DNA of 39,812 nucleotides from Pseudomonadota bacterium (GCA_027364845.1 DAHXOO010000016.1:15464-55275); one strand, 5' to 3'; positions 1 to 10,300 are shown, numbered from the stretch's first letter. Numbers and translations are program-made. Notes: generated by a model from the letters alone, not told the origin.

Positions 1-1008
1 GGGAAATTCAGCCCTGCCGTAGCCGGAGCGCTGGCGCGCGTCTACGTCCCGGACGTTTCATCGAATGACGTCTACGTGATCGATCCGGCCACGCTCAAGG
101 TGGTCGACCATTACAAAGTCGGCATCAACCCGCAGCATATCGTCCCGTCGTGGGACCTCAAGACCTTGTGGGTGACCAACAACGCACAGGGTCGTCGTGA
201 TGGCAGCCTCACACCCATCAACCCTTGGACCGGCAAGCCGGGGCGTGCCATACCGGTGGACGACCCGTATAACATGTATTTCACGCCGGATGGCCATTCG
301 GCGATCGTGGTGGCTGAGGCACGCGAGCGGCTGGATTTCCGCGACCCCCATACGATGGCACTGCAGTACTCCATTCCGACCCCGGGATGCGCCGGCATCG
401 ACCACGGCGATTTCTCGATCGACGGCCGCTATGCGATTTTCACCTGCGAGTTTGCCGGCAGCCTGGCGAAAATTGACCTGGTTCACCACAAGGTCGTTGG
501 CTATCTGAAGCTTGCCCGCCACAGCCGCCCCCAGGACATCCGCGTTTCGCCCGACGGCAAGGTCTTCTACGTCGCCGACCTCGTGGCCAACGGCCTGTTC
601 GTCATTGACGGCAATGCCTTCCGCAAGGTCGGCTTCATTGCCACCGGCGTGGGCACACACGGGCTGTATCCCAGCCGTGACAGCAAAGACCTCTATGTGT
701 CAAACCGCGGCTCCAACACCATCCCCGCCCCGGCGCACGGCAAGGGTAGCGTGTCGGTCGTCGACTTCGCTACGCGCAAGGTCGTCGCCACCTGGCGGAT
801 TCCGGGCGGCGGCAGCCCGGACATGGGTAACGTGAGTGCGGACGGCAGGTACCTGTGGCTGTCAGGCCGGTTTGACAACGTTGTTTACCGGTTCAACACC
901 ACGACTGGCCACGTAAGAAGTATCCCGGTAGGCCGGGAACCGCACGGACTGACGGTATGGCCCCAGCCAGGTCGGTACTCGGTCGGGCACACCGGAAACC
1001 TGCGCTGA
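1..1008 (+). CDS. YVTN-type beta-propeller protein, 5' end missing
   Basis: The reading frame is open from the first base of the window, so the start lies upstream. The visible 335 residues contain repeated blade-like segments with the pattern VYVxDxxSNDVxVID, FVIDG.A and VSVVDFATRKVVATW, each followed by G..PxGL or similar turns. This is the signature of YVTN-family beta-propellers, usually secreted or periplasmic proteins that bind ligands or act in respiratory gene clusters (for example beside cytochrome cd1). No signal peptide can be judged because the N-terminus is absent. It ends at TGA 1006-1008. The next gene faces it (convergent). The specific function is unknown. Confidence 0.85.
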   Translation, partial: GKFSPAVAGALARVYVPDVSSNDVYVIDPATLKVVDHYKVGINPQHIVPSWDLKTLWVTNNAQGRRDGSLTPINPWTGKPGRAIPVDDPYNMYFTPDGHSAIVVAEARERLDFRDPHTMALQYSIPTPGCAGIDHGDFSIDGRYAIFTCEFAGSLAKIDLVHHKVVGYLKLARHSRPQDIRVSPDGKVFYVADLVANGLFVIDGNAFRKVGFIATGVGTHGLYPSRDSKDLYVSNRGSNTIPAPAHGKGSVSVVDFATRKVVATWRIPGGGSPDMGNVSADGRYLWLSGRFDNVVYRFNTTTGHVRSIPVGREPHGLTVWPQPGRYSVGHTGNLR

Positions 1009-1046
1009 CTGAAACCGGCAGGAGCTGCCGGCAGCGGAATGCAGTT

Positions 1047-1364
1047 CTATCTGCCGCCGGCAATCCACGCTAGCACTTTTTCGACCACCTTGCCGCGTGC
1101 AACGAGTTGCGTTGCGCCGGCGGCCTTCGCCTGCCGAAAGGCGTCTCCGTCCACGTGGGGGCCGAAACCGAGTATGTCCGTGTCGGGATGTGCGCTGTGC
1201 ATGCGAGTGATGCGTTCGAGCGCATCCGCGGCACCCAAGTCCACCACGATAAGGTCGGGTTCGGCGGCCGGATCATTTTTCAGCAACTGAGCACCCGCCG
1301 ATTTCCAGCGGGACTCGATGCGCACGCGGGTCATCAGATCATCCGACAGCAGCAGAATCTTCAC
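1047..1364 (-). CDS. Divergent response-regulator receiver domain protein
   Basis: A single-domain protein of about 105 residues. It starts with the beta1 pattern KILLLSDD (acidic pair), followed by DLIVVDL with the expected phospho-acceptor Asp, as in CheY-like receivers. The conserved Lys-Pro near the C-terminus is not obvious (LVARGKV), so signalling may be non-canonical. I prefer the GTG at 1364, because the upstream in-frame ATG at 1415 lies inside the transporter gene and its extension does not look like receiver sequence. The start is 4 bases after the stop of the APC transporter, so the two are very probably co-transcribed and translationally coupled. It may sense or modulate that transporter; this is inference. 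Confidence 0.7.
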   Translation of the reverse strand: MKILLLSDDLMTRVRIESRWKSAGAQLLKNDPAAEPDLIVVDLGAADALERITRMHSAHPDTDILGFGPHVDGDAFRQAKAAGATQLVARGKVVEKVLAWIAGGR

Positions 1365-1368
1365 AGGC

Positions 1369-3507
1369 TCAATGCCCTTCCGGGCGCTGGCCGCCCGCAT
1401 TCGGGGTGACGACATCCGTCGGGGCGCGAGGCCGGATCGCTGCGCTCCCTGGTGAACGGCTTTCCACCAGCATGGGCATGATCACGAGCGGCGAACCGCG
1501 CAGGTGAAGCTTGCGCTGGATGGCGAGCGCCGTGTAGTTGTGCAGCAGACGCGTGAGCCAGTTCTCGCGGCGGAATACCAGCGTGCCCGCAAAGAACACG
1601 CTGCCCGGAAAGCGTTGCAGCGTGCGGTCGGCAAGCTTCAAGGCAACTTCGACCGGATCCGTGCCAAAACCGACATAGCCAGTGGCAGCCAGGCCGTGTG
1701 CATTGCAGAAATTCACGTAGCTCGTCATCTGTTCATCCGCGTTCTGCTGCAGTTGCTCGATCGTCTCGTCCTCCTTGAAGCCAGCCGTGTCCACCTCGCC
1801 CACCGTCAGGAACACGAAGTTCTTGAAGCGGCCTGGGAACAGGCGCTGCGAGTTCAGCAGCGTGTGAATGCCGATCCCGCGGTAGCTTGAAACGAAAAAG
1901 ACCGCAGCCGGCTCCCCTTCCGCGAGCCGAGGCGCAACGACAGGGCTCGCCGGCGCCGGCAGCGACGTCAGCACTTCATCCAGAGACTCAAGCTGTCGGT
2001 GAACCATGTCATAGTGCCGGCTCACCAGCAGGCAAAGCCCGATCAGAGAGCCGGTCACCAGGGTCGTGACCCAGCCACCCTGGTCGAACTTTTCCATCAG
2101 CGTGACAACCAGAATGCTCGCAGTCACCGCGAGCCCCAGCAGCGACAGTGGCAGTCGCCAGCGCCATCCGGGCTCGGTGCTGCGATGACGCCACCAATAG
2201 ACGCACAGGCCTAGCAGCGTCAGCGTGAACGTCAGGAACACGTTGATACTGTACAGAACGACGAGCAGGTCAACCCTGCCGCTCGTAGCCAGCAGCACGA
2301 TCAGTGCCGCCACACCCATGAGCAGGATGCCGTTTTTCGTCACCAACCGGTCCGACAACTGCGAGAACCGGTGTGGCAACCAATGATCCACAGCCATATT
2401 CGCCAGAACTGCCGGACCGCCCAGGTAGCCGGTATTCGCGGCGACGAACAGAAGCGCCGCCTCGAGCAGCATGGTAACGACCATCACGGTATGGCCCGCG
2501 TTCATCCCTGCGAAATGCCAGTTTGAAAGTATTGCGGAAAACACCACCGCGTTGAGGGTCTCCCCTGCCACCGGACGCACATTCCACAACAGATACAGGA
2601 GAATGATCCCGCCGGCGGTGAACGACAGTGAAAGCGCCATGTAGAACATGGTCCACTTGCCGGTATGCACCCGCGGCTCCTTAAGCAAATTGACGCTGTT
2701 GGAGACCGCCTCGATGCCGGTATAGGTGCCACCGCCGAGGGCATAGGCCCGCAAAATGATCGCCATCGCCCCAATCCAGCCAAGGTCATGCGACATGGCA
2801 GAAAATTGCCCGAGGCTGTTGCGCAGTACACCGCCCAGATGCTGTGCGTGTCGCCCCACTCCGTACACGATCAGGAACGCGTGGGTGAAAACGAAGCCGA
2901 GAAACAGCGGAAGCAGAATCCGGATGGACTCTTTCACGCCGCGCAGATTCAGCACCAGAAGCGCGACTAGCAGCAGAATTTTTATCTCGAGCCCGTGAAC
3001 GCCCCAGGAGTGCGGCAGGAAGCTGAGTAACGCGTCCACGCCGGCGGCGATCGAGATGGCGATCGTCAACATGTAGTCCACTACCAGGGCGCTTCCCGAG
3101 ACGAGGCCGACATGCCGACCGAGCAGGCGTGTCGCAACCTTGTAGCCTCCCCCACCGCTGGGAAAGAGCTCGATCACCTGGTTGTACGCAACAGAGATGA
3201 TAAAGACGGTAAGCGCTGTGGCGAGCGCGAGGAAAAGTGCCGGATCGGTGCGCGGCAACAGTGCCCTGAACGATTCCTCTGGACCGTAGCATGAAGAGGA
3301 CAGGCCATCTGCGCCCAGACCTACCCAGGCGAGAAACGCGATCAGCGTGATGTGCTGACGGGTTTGCGGTGACAAGGGGTCGCGTGGCGGCCCCAACACC
3401 AGAATCCGCAGAAAATGCAACGTACGCGACACCGGCGAAGTCGAAGCGCCATCGTCCGTGGTCGATGAGACCGGTACCGAATCCCCAGCCCTTTTATTGT
3501 CAGACAT
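1369..3507 (-). CDS. APC-superfamily permease, KimA-like (potassium or amino-acid transport)
   Basis: A 712-residue integral membrane protein with about 12 hydrophobic segments between residues 45 and 500 and a soluble C-terminal region of about 200 residues. The N-terminal motif GLGADGLSSSCYGPEE and the following SGGGGYKVATRLLG are characteristic of the KimA/YdaO branch of the APC superfamily. In Bacillus that branch imports potassium with protons, and the cytoplasmic tail is USP-like. The C-terminal part here (PAAVFFVSSYRGIGIHTL onward) fits such a domain. Substrate cannot be decided from sequence alone. It is followed 4 bases later by the receiver protein at 1047-1364. No c-di-AMP riboswitch was recognised upstream. 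Confidence 0.85.
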   Translation of the reverse strand: MSDNKRAGDSVPVSSTTDDGASTSPVSRTLHFLRILVLGPPRDPLSPQTRQHITLIAFLAWVGLGADGLSSSCYGPEESFRALLPRTDPALFLALATALTVFIISVAYNQVIELFPSGGGGYKVATRLLGRHVGLVSGSALVVDYMLTIAISIAAGVDALLSFLPHSWGVHGLEIKILLLVALLVLNLRGVKESIRILLPLFLGFVFTHAFLIVYGVGRHAQHLGGVLRNSLGQFSAMSHDLGWIGAMAIILRAYALGGGTYTGIEAVSNSVNLLKEPRVHTGKWTMFYMALSLSFTAGGIILLYLLWNVRPVAGETLNAVVFSAILSNWHFAGMNAGHTVMVVTMLLEAALLFVAANTGYLGGPAVLANMAVDHWLPHRFSQLSDRLVTKNGILLMGVAALIVLLATSGRVDLLVVLYSINVFLTFTLTLLGLCVYWWRHRSTEPGWRWRLPLSLLGLAVTASILVVTLMEKFDQGGWVTTLVTGSLIGLCLLVSRHYDMVHRQLESLDEVLTSLPAPASPVVAPRLAEGEPAAVFFVSSYRGIGIHTLLNSQRLFPGRFKNFVFLTVGEVDTAGFKEDETIEQLQQNADEQMTSYVNFCNAHGLAATGYVGFGTDPVEVALKLADRTLQRFPGSVFFAGTLVFRRENWLTRLLHNYTALAIQRKLHLRGSPLVIMPMLVESRSPGSAAIRPRAPTDVVTPNAGGQRPEGH

Positions 3508-4000
3508 TGTCAGATCAGGATGAGCCCGGCCGGCCGTAATTCCGGCATGGGTGGCGCATTATGCAGAAAACCATGGGGAAATGGGATATCCCGCAGTCAT
3601 CGGCGCCAATGCTTAGCTTGCGCCGTCCGGCAGGAGTCCAGGAAAAATAGTGTACTTTCAGTGGCTTACTGCCAAGAAACGACACCCGTTGCGGTGGTCG
3701 CCAGAAACAGGGTCCGGAGGCCGACAACAGCCGGAGCTCCCGCCTGAAATTCCGGCGATAGCGCAAATCGGAGCGTTAAACCGTAGCAGCCGGCGTACTG
3801 GCCGATGAATTCGTGGCGGCGCCAGCCGAAGGGTTATGTCGATGGACCGGCGCTAAGCGCCACGCCCACCAGGGATCCACGTCAACGCAGTGGCGTGAGG
3901 ATTGGGAAGAACCGCCGGACGGAATTTGAACACCGGTCCGCACGACTGGGACCGGCGCACTCCAGCCACGCGCCGGCTCCGACGATCTTTTGCTCATGGA
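3508..4000. other. Intergenic stretch with no supported gene
   Basis: About 490 bases between the divergently placed KimA-like gene and the terminator of the cold-shock gene. Short open frames on both strands (for example 3515-3766 and 3776-4051 minus) have no recognisable domain, ribosome-binding site or plausible composition. A short T-arm-like string near 3905-3935 on the minus strand does not fold into a tRNA. Confidence 0.5.
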
Positions 4001-4030
4001 TGGAAAACCCTGCCTACGCAGGGTTTTCCA
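4001..4030 (-). terminator. Strong hairpin terminator downstream of csp gene
   Basis: A perfect 13-bp inverted repeat (TGGAAAACCCTGC / GCAGGGTTTTCCA) with a 4-base loop. It lies about 50 bases after the stop of the cold-shock gene. The A4/T4 runs in the stem let it act in either direction. No long T-tract follows, so efficiency is uncertain. Confidence 0.65.
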
Positions 4031-4081
4031 TTGCTGCTTGATCAGCTGCATTAATCCGGACGACGTCCGGAGGAGCTGGCC

Positions 4082-4285
4082 TCAGCGTGGCACGACCTTG
4101 GTGGCTTGCATGCCTTTCGGACCCTTGGTGGCTTCAAACTCCACCTGCTGACCCTCAGCCAAGCTCTTGAATCCATCCCCTTGAACCACGGAAAAATGCA
4201 CGAAAACGTCCGCGCTTCCGTCCTTCGGGGTGATAAAACCAAAACCCTTCGCGTCGTTGAACCACTTTACGGTACCACTTTGCAT
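4082..4285 (-). CDS. Cold-shock domain protein (CspA family)
   Basis: A 67-residue single cold-shock domain, the normal family length. It has RNP1 KGFGFI (residues 13-18), RNP2 VFVHF (27-31), the N-terminal SGTVKWFN and the ending GMQATKVVP. Such proteins bind single-stranded RNA or DNA through surface aromatic residues and act as RNA chaperones in the cytoplasm. The start is well supported by GAGAGGT a few bases upstream of ATG 4285. The roughly 380-base space upstream (to 4665) could hold a long 5' leader, as in many csp genes. Whether it is cold-inducible or constitutive cannot be told. Confidence 0.95.
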   Translation of the reverse strand: MQSGTVKWFNDAKGFGFITPKDGSADVFVHFSVVQGDGFKSLAEGQQVEFEATKGPKGMQATKVVPR

Positions 4286-4665
4286 AATTACCTCTCGCTA
4301 TTCGGAGCATGAACGGGAAAATCCCGGGTTAATGCGGCTGAAGAAGAGACTAAGAAAGGTGGCACAGCCTGCTCACTGTAAAGCATGGGACGACAACCGG
4401 TCTTGAGTGCAACTGCTTCAACGCCCTCCCTGCCGCATCGGCGACGGGGACGGTCAGGAATACTACGCAAACCGGTACCCCGATGCAAGCGATGGGCGTG
4501 GAAATAAGCCTGGCTGGGCCAAAGCTGCCGCCCGATCCGATCGTCGCGTTACGTTATGATGGAAGGCTGTGGTGTGCAAATAGACCGCGCGTGCGGCCTG
4601 GCACACAATAACGCATGCACAGCTCCCAAACTGAGCGCGGACGTACCGCGCGGAAAACTTAGCCG
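4286..4665. promoter_or_regulatory. Intergenic region with divergent promoters; possible csp leader
   Basis: The space between the csp gene (minus) and the DUF1614 gene (plus) must hold both promoters. CspA-type genes commonly have long structured leaders, and the length allows one here. I could not identify a definite cold box or promoter hexamers. Short open frames in it look non-coding. Confidence 0.35.
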
Positions 4666-5337
4666 ATGCGATCCCCGTATTCACTTCCCGCGCTCGTGCT
4701 GTTCCTTTTCGCCGTGGGCCTTCTGATGGCGCTGGTTCAGATCGGCGTGCTGTCGATCGCCTTCGGAAAATTAGGCCTGTCTCAGGGATCGGCGATCCTG
4801 CTTCTGTTCACCTCGCTGTTCGGCAGCGCCGTCGACCTGCCGTTGCTTTCGATCAAAACCGAGGCACCACCGGAGGATGCCGCGCTGCCGCCGCCGATGC
4901 GCGGGCTGCTGCGCCAGATACTGCGGGAATATCACGGAAAGACACTTATTACTGCGAACGTCGGCGGTTGTCTGGTGCCAGTGGGATTTTCGCTGTATCT
5001 GCTCATGCACCATCCGTTGCCGGTGTGGCAGGTGCTGCTTTCGATCACGATAGTCGCTGCCGTCAGCCACATGATAAGCCGTCCGATACGCGGGGTCGGC
5101 ATCGGCATGCCGATTTTCGTGGCACCCGCCTGCGCAGCGCTGGTAGCGCTCGTTGTCAATCCCGCCGAAGCGGCACCGCTCTCCTACATCTGCGGCACAC
5201 TCGGGGTCCTGATCGGTGCCGATCTGCTGAGGCTTCCGGAAATACGCCGGATGGGAACACCCGTTGCCTCGATCGGGGGCGCTGGAACGTTCGATGGAAT
5301 CTTCGTCACCGGCATCGTCGCGGTGCTGCTTGCCTGA
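4666..5337 (+). CDS. DUF1614 family membrane protein
   Basis: A 223-residue protein with about six hydrophobic segments. The pattern of a first helix, then LFTSLFGSAVDLPLL with an inserted charged loop, then TANVGGCLVPVGFSLYLL, and a C-terminal PVASIGGAGTFDGIFVTGIVAVLLA matches DUF1614 (COG4089), conserved uncharacterised inner-membrane proteins. The Gly-rich C-terminal GGAGTFDGIF is the best-conserved part of the family. The substrate is unknown. No clear Shine-Dalgarno precedes ATG 4666, but the hydrophobic first helix begins immediately, which supports this start. It stands alone and converges with the lytic transglycosylase. Confidence 0.8.
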   Translation: MRSPYSLPALVLFLFAVGLLMALVQIGVLSIAFGKLGLSQGSAILLLFTSLFGSAVDLPLLSIKTEAPPEDAALPPPMRGLLRQILREYHGKTLITANVGGCLVPVGFSLYLLMHHPLPVWQVLLSITIVAAVSHMISRPIRGVGIGMPIFVAPACAALVALVVNPAEAAPLSYICGTLGVLIGADLLRLPEIRRMGTPVASIGGAGTFDGIFVTGIVAVLLA

Positions 5338-5387
5338 AGAAGGCGGTGTGGAGCCTGGCGCGCGTGCCCGTTTGCGGTTTTCAGCGG

Positions 5388-6032
5388 TTAGCGTGCGCGG
5401 TACTCTTCCTTGGAATAGCGGCTGCGATAGGTCATTACCCGGCGCACGTACGAACGGGTCTCGTTGAATGGTGGCACACCCCGGTAACGCAGGACTTCGT
5501 TCGCGCCGGCGTTGTACGCAGCCAGCGCCAGCCGGTGATTGTCGTTGAATTCAACCAAGAGATCCTTGAGATAGTGGACTCCGGCCCTTACGTTCTGGGC
5601 CGGATCGAAGACATTGCGCACACCATAGCGCGCGGCGGTAGCCGGCATCAGCTGCATCAGTCCGGAAGCACCCTTTGGCGATACTGCCGCGGGGTCAAAA
5701 CCTGATTCCGCGTGCACCACCGCCTTGACCAGTGCCGCACTCACGTGCTCGGCGGCGGCGTCACGCCGGATCAGACGGTCATATGCTCCGGGGCTGGCCG
5801 GCGCGGACGGAGCACCGCGCTGCGCCAGGAACGCGCCCATACCGCGGATGGAACTGCTCTCGCGGATAAGCCGGTATTTACGACTTCCCAGGACATGGTC
5901 GGATAGAAGGCGCGCGCCACCGGGCTTTTCGTAGACATACCACTGCGCGTGCGCAGCCGTGTCGAGGCACAATGCGGCCACAGCCCCGACAACGATGAGC
6001 CATCGTTTTACCTGTCCCGGTCCAAGCGTCAT
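5388..6032 (-). CDS. Lytic transglycosylase, SLT domain, exported
   Basis: A 214-residue protein. Residues 8-29 form a signal peptide (KRWLIVVGAVAALCLDTAAHA). A short N-terminal region, WYVYEKPGGARLLSD, is typical of these enzymes. The SLT domain covers about 85-205: catalytic Glu109 in VVHAESGFDP, GLMQLMPATA (124-133), AYNAG (172-176) and the NETRSYV motif. It cleaves the MurNAc–GlcNAc bond of peptidoglycan in the periplasm with 1,6-anhydro product. ATG 6032 is preceded by AGGGAGGT at good spacing, which decides the start. It is monocistronic and divergent from the thioredoxin gene. Confidence 0.92.
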   Translation of the reverse strand: MTLGPGQVKRWLIVVGAVAALCLDTAAHAQWYVYEKPGGARLLSDHVLGSRKYRLIRESSSIRGMGAFLAQRGAPSAPASPGAYDRLIRRDAAAEHVSAALVKAVVHAESGFDPAAVSPKGASGLMQLMPATAARYGVRNVFDPAQNVRAGVHYLKDLLVEFNDNHRLALAAYNAGANEVLRYRGVPPFNETRSYVRRVMTYRSRYSKEEYRAR

Positions 6033-6403
6033 GCCGCGACCTCCCTTTGCCGCAGGTTCGCTGGTTGAATTCTCTTGAGGGAACTTGCATTTGCTGTGCC
6101 ATCTAAGGATGTAGCGCCCGGAAAATTACCCCGGAATAGAATGTAAACATTTGAATTTAAATGTAATTGTGTGCAACTAGCATGATTTTACACCGTACAA
6201 CGCGGATGCCGAGAGCGCCAGGCGGGCAGCCAGATGTCGGACTTCTGACTGCGGCAAGTGGACGGAAACTGTCACTGGCCCGGCCTATGCATCGACCGCG
6301 CGATTCGATTAAAATCCCGTTTTTTGATCATCCGGGACCGCATCGCACCCAATCTGCCTTCTTTCCGGCACACCTGGAACTCATAGTCAGAGGAGTCAAC
6401 ACC
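6033..6403. promoter_or_regulatory. Intergenic region, divergent promoters
   Basis: About 370 bases between the lytic transglycosylase and thioredoxin genes. The central part (about 6120-6190) is AT-rich compared with its surroundings, so it is the likely promoter area. An open frame runs through it into thioredoxin, but the residues before 6404 do not resemble thioredoxin or a signal peptide. No other gene is seen. Confidence 0.4.
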
Positions 6404-6784
6404 GTGAGCATCGTCACAATCACCAACGAGAATTTCAACGACACCATCAACAACAACGGCATGGTCATCCTCGATTTCTGGGCACCGTGGTGCGGTCCCT
6501 GCCGATCTTTTGCGCCGGTGTTCGAACAAACATCGGAGCAACATCCGGACATCGTTTTCGCCAAGATCAACACCGAGGAGCAGCAGGAGCTTGCGGGTGC
6601 GTTCCAGATCCGCTCTATCCCGACGCTGATGATTTTCCGCGACCAGATCATCATCTTCTCGCAGCCGGGAGCCCTTCCCGCCAGCGCCTTCGAAGATCTG
6701 ATCAACAAGGCCAAGGCACTCGACATGAACGTCGTGCGCAGTCAGATTGAGGGGAAAAAGACCAAAGCGGCAGGCGCTGAATAG
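6404..6784 (+). CDS. Thioredoxin
   Basis: A 126-residue protein with the thioredoxin fold. The active site is WCGPC (residues 29-33, after VILDFWAP), and the cis-proline is in the motif RSIPTLMIF. The C-terminal tail is about 20 residues longer than in TrxA and charged (EGKKTKAAGAE). It reduces protein disulfides in the cytoplasm. The start is the GTG at 6404, preceded by AGGAG at 6391-6395; the longer upstream open frame is not homologous. Whether it is the main thioredoxin or an accessory one cannot be told. Confidence 0.93.
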   Translation: MSIVTITNENFNDTINNNGMVILDFWAPWCGPCRSFAPVFEQTSEQHPDIVFAKINTEEQQELAGAFQIRSIPTLMIFRDQIIIFSQPGALPASAFEDLINKAKALDMNVVRSQIEGKKTKAAGAE

Positions 6785-6797
6785 CGCCCGCTGTGCG

Positions 6798-6815
6798 CCG
6801 CGCCACTCGGCGCGG
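6798..6815 (+). terminator. Possible hairpin after thioredoxin gene
   Basis: CCGCGCC-ACTC-GGCGCGG, a 7-bp GC stem starting 13 bases after the thioredoxin stop, followed by only two T. It partly overlaps a second perfect palindrome, CGCGGTTAACCGCG (6811-6824). It may act as a terminator, but there is no T-tract. Confidence 0.35.
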
Positions 6816-6838
6816 TTAACCGCGGTACCGTGTTGTGC

Positions 6839-7135
6839 TCAGGCGAATACCGGCAGGTAGGGGCCGGTGCCGTCTTCGATCTTCAGGAGCCCGGCAAACT
6901 CGCTGAGATCAGCAAAGTCGAGGAGCGCGTGCACCGGCATGTCGAACGCCTGGGCGATTTTCTCCAGGTTATCGAGGCCGGCATTGATTTTCGCGCGCTC
7001 AACATGACCGATGTAGTTGCGGTGGACACCGCTCAATTCGGCCAGCACTTCCTGCGACCAGCCGCGCGCCGCACGCAACAGGCGCACACGCCGCGCCAGC
7101 AAGTCTCGTGAAGTCTGGGAATTCAAATCGGCCAT
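6839..7135 (-). CDS. XRE-family helix-turn-helix regulator
   Basis: A 98-residue protein with a Cro/C1-type HTH at about residues 15-70: RVRLLRAARGWSQEVLAELSGVHRNYIGHVERAKINAGLDNLEKIAQAF. The WSQE..AE.SGV..NYI..VER pattern is standard. The C-terminal ~25 residues have no known domain. It is likely a DNA-binding repressor. No toxin partner is adjacent: the next gene on the same strand is purL, about 260 bases upstream and apparently unrelated. The target is unknown. Confidence 0.85.
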   Translation of the reverse strand: MADLNSQTSRDLLARRVRLLRAARGWSQEVLAELSGVHRNYIGHVERAKINAGLDNLEKIAQAFDMPVHALLDFADLSEFAGLLKIEDGTGPYLPVFA

Positions 7136-7396
7136 CGAAAGCTCCTTCGATCAGATAGACCGCAATCCTGCTTCCAATACAACAAATCGTGTGCAAAGCG
7201 TGGCTTCCCGTTGTGAGCCCAGCGCTGACCTGCAGATCAGTCAGCGGGTCGATCGGCTCACGCACGCGGCATCCTGCACCCGATGTCCCGCGCGAATGAT
7301 ACGCGCGGCAACCGGCTGAAACAACCATCGCGCGAGCTGCGCACGCACCCCGATTGGTGCAGCGGACCCGTCGACCACGCCGCGTTTCCGGTGGCT

Positions 7397-10300
7397 TCAG
7401 CCCACCCACACCCGCGCATTGCGGAACATGCGCAACCACGCGCCATCCTCGTTCCAGTGATCAGGTCGCCAGGAGTTGGATACCGCGCGTATCACGCGCT
7501 CCGGATGCGGCATGAGAATGGTGAAACGGCCGTCACCCGTGGTCAGCCCGGCAATGCCCCGGGGCGACCCGTTCGGGTTGGACGGGTAAGTCTCGGCCGG
7601 CGCGCCGCGATTGTCCATGAAGCGCAGCGCGACCTGGCGGTCTGCAAATACTCCTTCAAGGTCTGCGGGATCGTGAAACTCCGCCCGCCCCTCGCCGTGG
7701 GCGACAACGATTGGCAGGAATGATCCGATCATACTGCGCAAAAAGATCGACGGATTCTGCGGAACCTGCACCATGCATACACGTGCCTCAAACTGTTCGG
7801 AGGCATTGCGGACAAAGTGCGGCCAACGCTCTGCGCCGGGGATCAGCTCGCGCAGGTTGGACATCATCTGGCAACCGTTGCATACGCCCAACGCAAAACT
7901 GTCGGAGCGCGCGAAGAACGCGCCGAACTCGTCGCGGGCGCGGGCATTGAACAGAATCGACTTCGCCCAACCCTCCCCTGCCCCAAGCACGTCGCCGAAG
8001 GAAAAACCGCCACAGGCCGCGAAGCCCTTGAAATCCCCTAACCGCACCCGGCCCTCAATGACATCGCTCATGGTCACGTCCACGGCCAGAAAGCCGGCAC
8101 GGTCAAAGGCCGCCGCCATCTCCACCTGACCATTTACGCCCTGCTCGCGCAGGATCGCGATGGGCGGGCGCGCACCACGGGCGATGAAGGGAGCCGCGAC
8201 GTCTTCACCCGGATCGAAGCTTGGGTGGGCACTGAGACCCGGATCCGTGTCGTCGAGGATGCGATCGTACTCTTCCCGGGCACATTGCGGATTGTCACGC
8301 AGACGCTGCATGTGGTAACTGGTCTCGGACCAGGCACGCTGCAGGTTGACGCGCGTGTCGCTGAAAACAACGCGACCGTTGCGCAGAAAACTGATGCGGT
8401 CGTCGTCGCTGATCGAACCAATGTGGCGCGTATAGCGCAACAGTCCGGCTTTCTTGAGCGCCCCCAAGATCCCCTCGCGACGCTCGTGCGGGATCTGCAG
8501 CACTGCACCCAGCTCCTCGTTGAATAGCGCCGCCACCGGATCGCGTCCAAGATCACTCAGGTCGATCGACACGCCGGTGCGTCCGCAGAAGGCCATTTCG
8601 CAGATCGTGGCGAACAGGCCACCGTCTGAACGATCATGGTAGGCCAACAGGAACCCGAGTTCGTTAAGCGCCTGAATCACGGCGAAAAACAGCTTCAACA
8701 CCCGCGGGTCGTCAACATCCGGCGCCTCGTCACCGGTATGCTTGTACACCTGCGCCAGCGCCGACCCACCGAGGCGATTCTTGCCCTTGCCGAGATCGAT
8801 CAGGATAAGGTCGGTTACACCGCGGTCAGTACGCAGCTGCGGAGTGAGTGTCTTGCGCACGTCCATCACCGGCGCGAAAGCCGACGCGATAAGCGACAGC
8901 GGCGCGATCACCGAGCGCTCGACCCCCGGGGGGTCGCGCCATACGGTCTTCATGGACATGGAATCCTTGCCCACGGGGATGCTGATGCCAAGCGCCGGAC
9001 ACAACTCCTCGGCGACGGCATGCACGGCATCGTAGAGTGCTGCATCCTCGCCCGGATGGCCGGCAGCCGCCATCCAGTTTGCCGACAGCTTCACGTCCGG
9101 AAGTTTTTCGATGCGCGCGGCCGCGATGTTGGTTAGCGCCTCGCCGACCGCCATGCGCCCGCTCGCGGCCGGATCGATCAACGCAATCGGCGGACGCTCG
9201 CCCAGCGCCATGGCCTCACCGGTATAGCCACGGTAGCCGGTCGCGGTAACAGCCACATCCGCCACCGGTACCTGCCACGGCCCGACCATCTGGTCGCGAC
9301 ACACCAGACCACCGACACTGCGATCCCCGATGGTAATGAGAAAACCCTTGTGTGCGACCGCAGGCAGGCGCAGCACACGTTGCGCCGCCTCGGCGATATC
9401 AATGCGTGCGGTCGTGAACACGGACGGCCGGCGACGCACGCGCCGCACTTCGCGCACCATCCTGGGAGGCTTTCCGAGCAGTAGCGCGATATCCATGTCG
9501 ATGGGACGCGCGTCACGCTGCGCCTCCTGCATTTCATCTGCGGCGGCGCGGAAGTGACTGTCCTCCACCACCAAGCGCTGTTCCACCGTGGCATGACCGA
9601 TCACCGCACACGGACAGCGCTCGCGTTCGCACAGCGCCTGGAACACCGCAAGCCGCGTTGTGTCCACCGCCACGACGTAGCGTTCCTGCGCCTCGTTGCA
9701 CCAGATCTGCATGGGCGACATGCCACGCTGGTCGTTTGGCACGCTGCGCAGCTCGAACTGCCCGCCCAGCCCGGCGTCGTTGATCAGCTCTGGCACGGCG
9801 TTCGACAGCCCGCCGGCGCCAACATCGTGAATTGAAAGCATCGGGTTGTCGAAGCCGAGCGCCCAACATTGGTCGATCACTTCCTGGCAGCGCCTCTGCA
9901 TCTCCGGGTTGCCGCGCTGCACCGAGGCAAAGTCGAGGTCCTCGCTGCTCTTGCCGGTCGCAACACTCGATGCCGCGCCCCCGCCCAGCCCGATAAGCAT
10001 GGCCGGACCGCCCAGCACGACGATGCTCGCGCCGGCACCAAACCCAGTCTTGTACACATGCTGGCCGCGGATATTGCCGATGCCGCCGGCGAGCATGATC
10101 GGCTTGTGATAGCCGCGAACTTCGCCGCCGACAGTTTCCTCGAAGGTACGGAAGTAGCCGCCGATGTTCGGCCGCCCAAACTCGTTGTTGAAGGATGCAC
10201 CGCCGAGCGGTCCTTCGATCATGATCTCGAGGGCGCTGGCGATTCGGGCAGGCTTGCCATAGTCCGTTTCCCACGGCTGCTCCGCGCCCGGGATACACAG

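Noticed and set aside
3900-3960. T-arm-like string (GTGTTCAAATTCC on the minus strand) suggesting a tRNA
   Set aside because: No matching acceptor, D or anticodon arm could be built; the T-stem itself does not pair.
3508-4000. Possible c-di-AMP riboswitch upstream of the KimA-like gene
   Set aside because: No recognisable riboswitch core; such switches are known mainly in Gram-positive bacteria.
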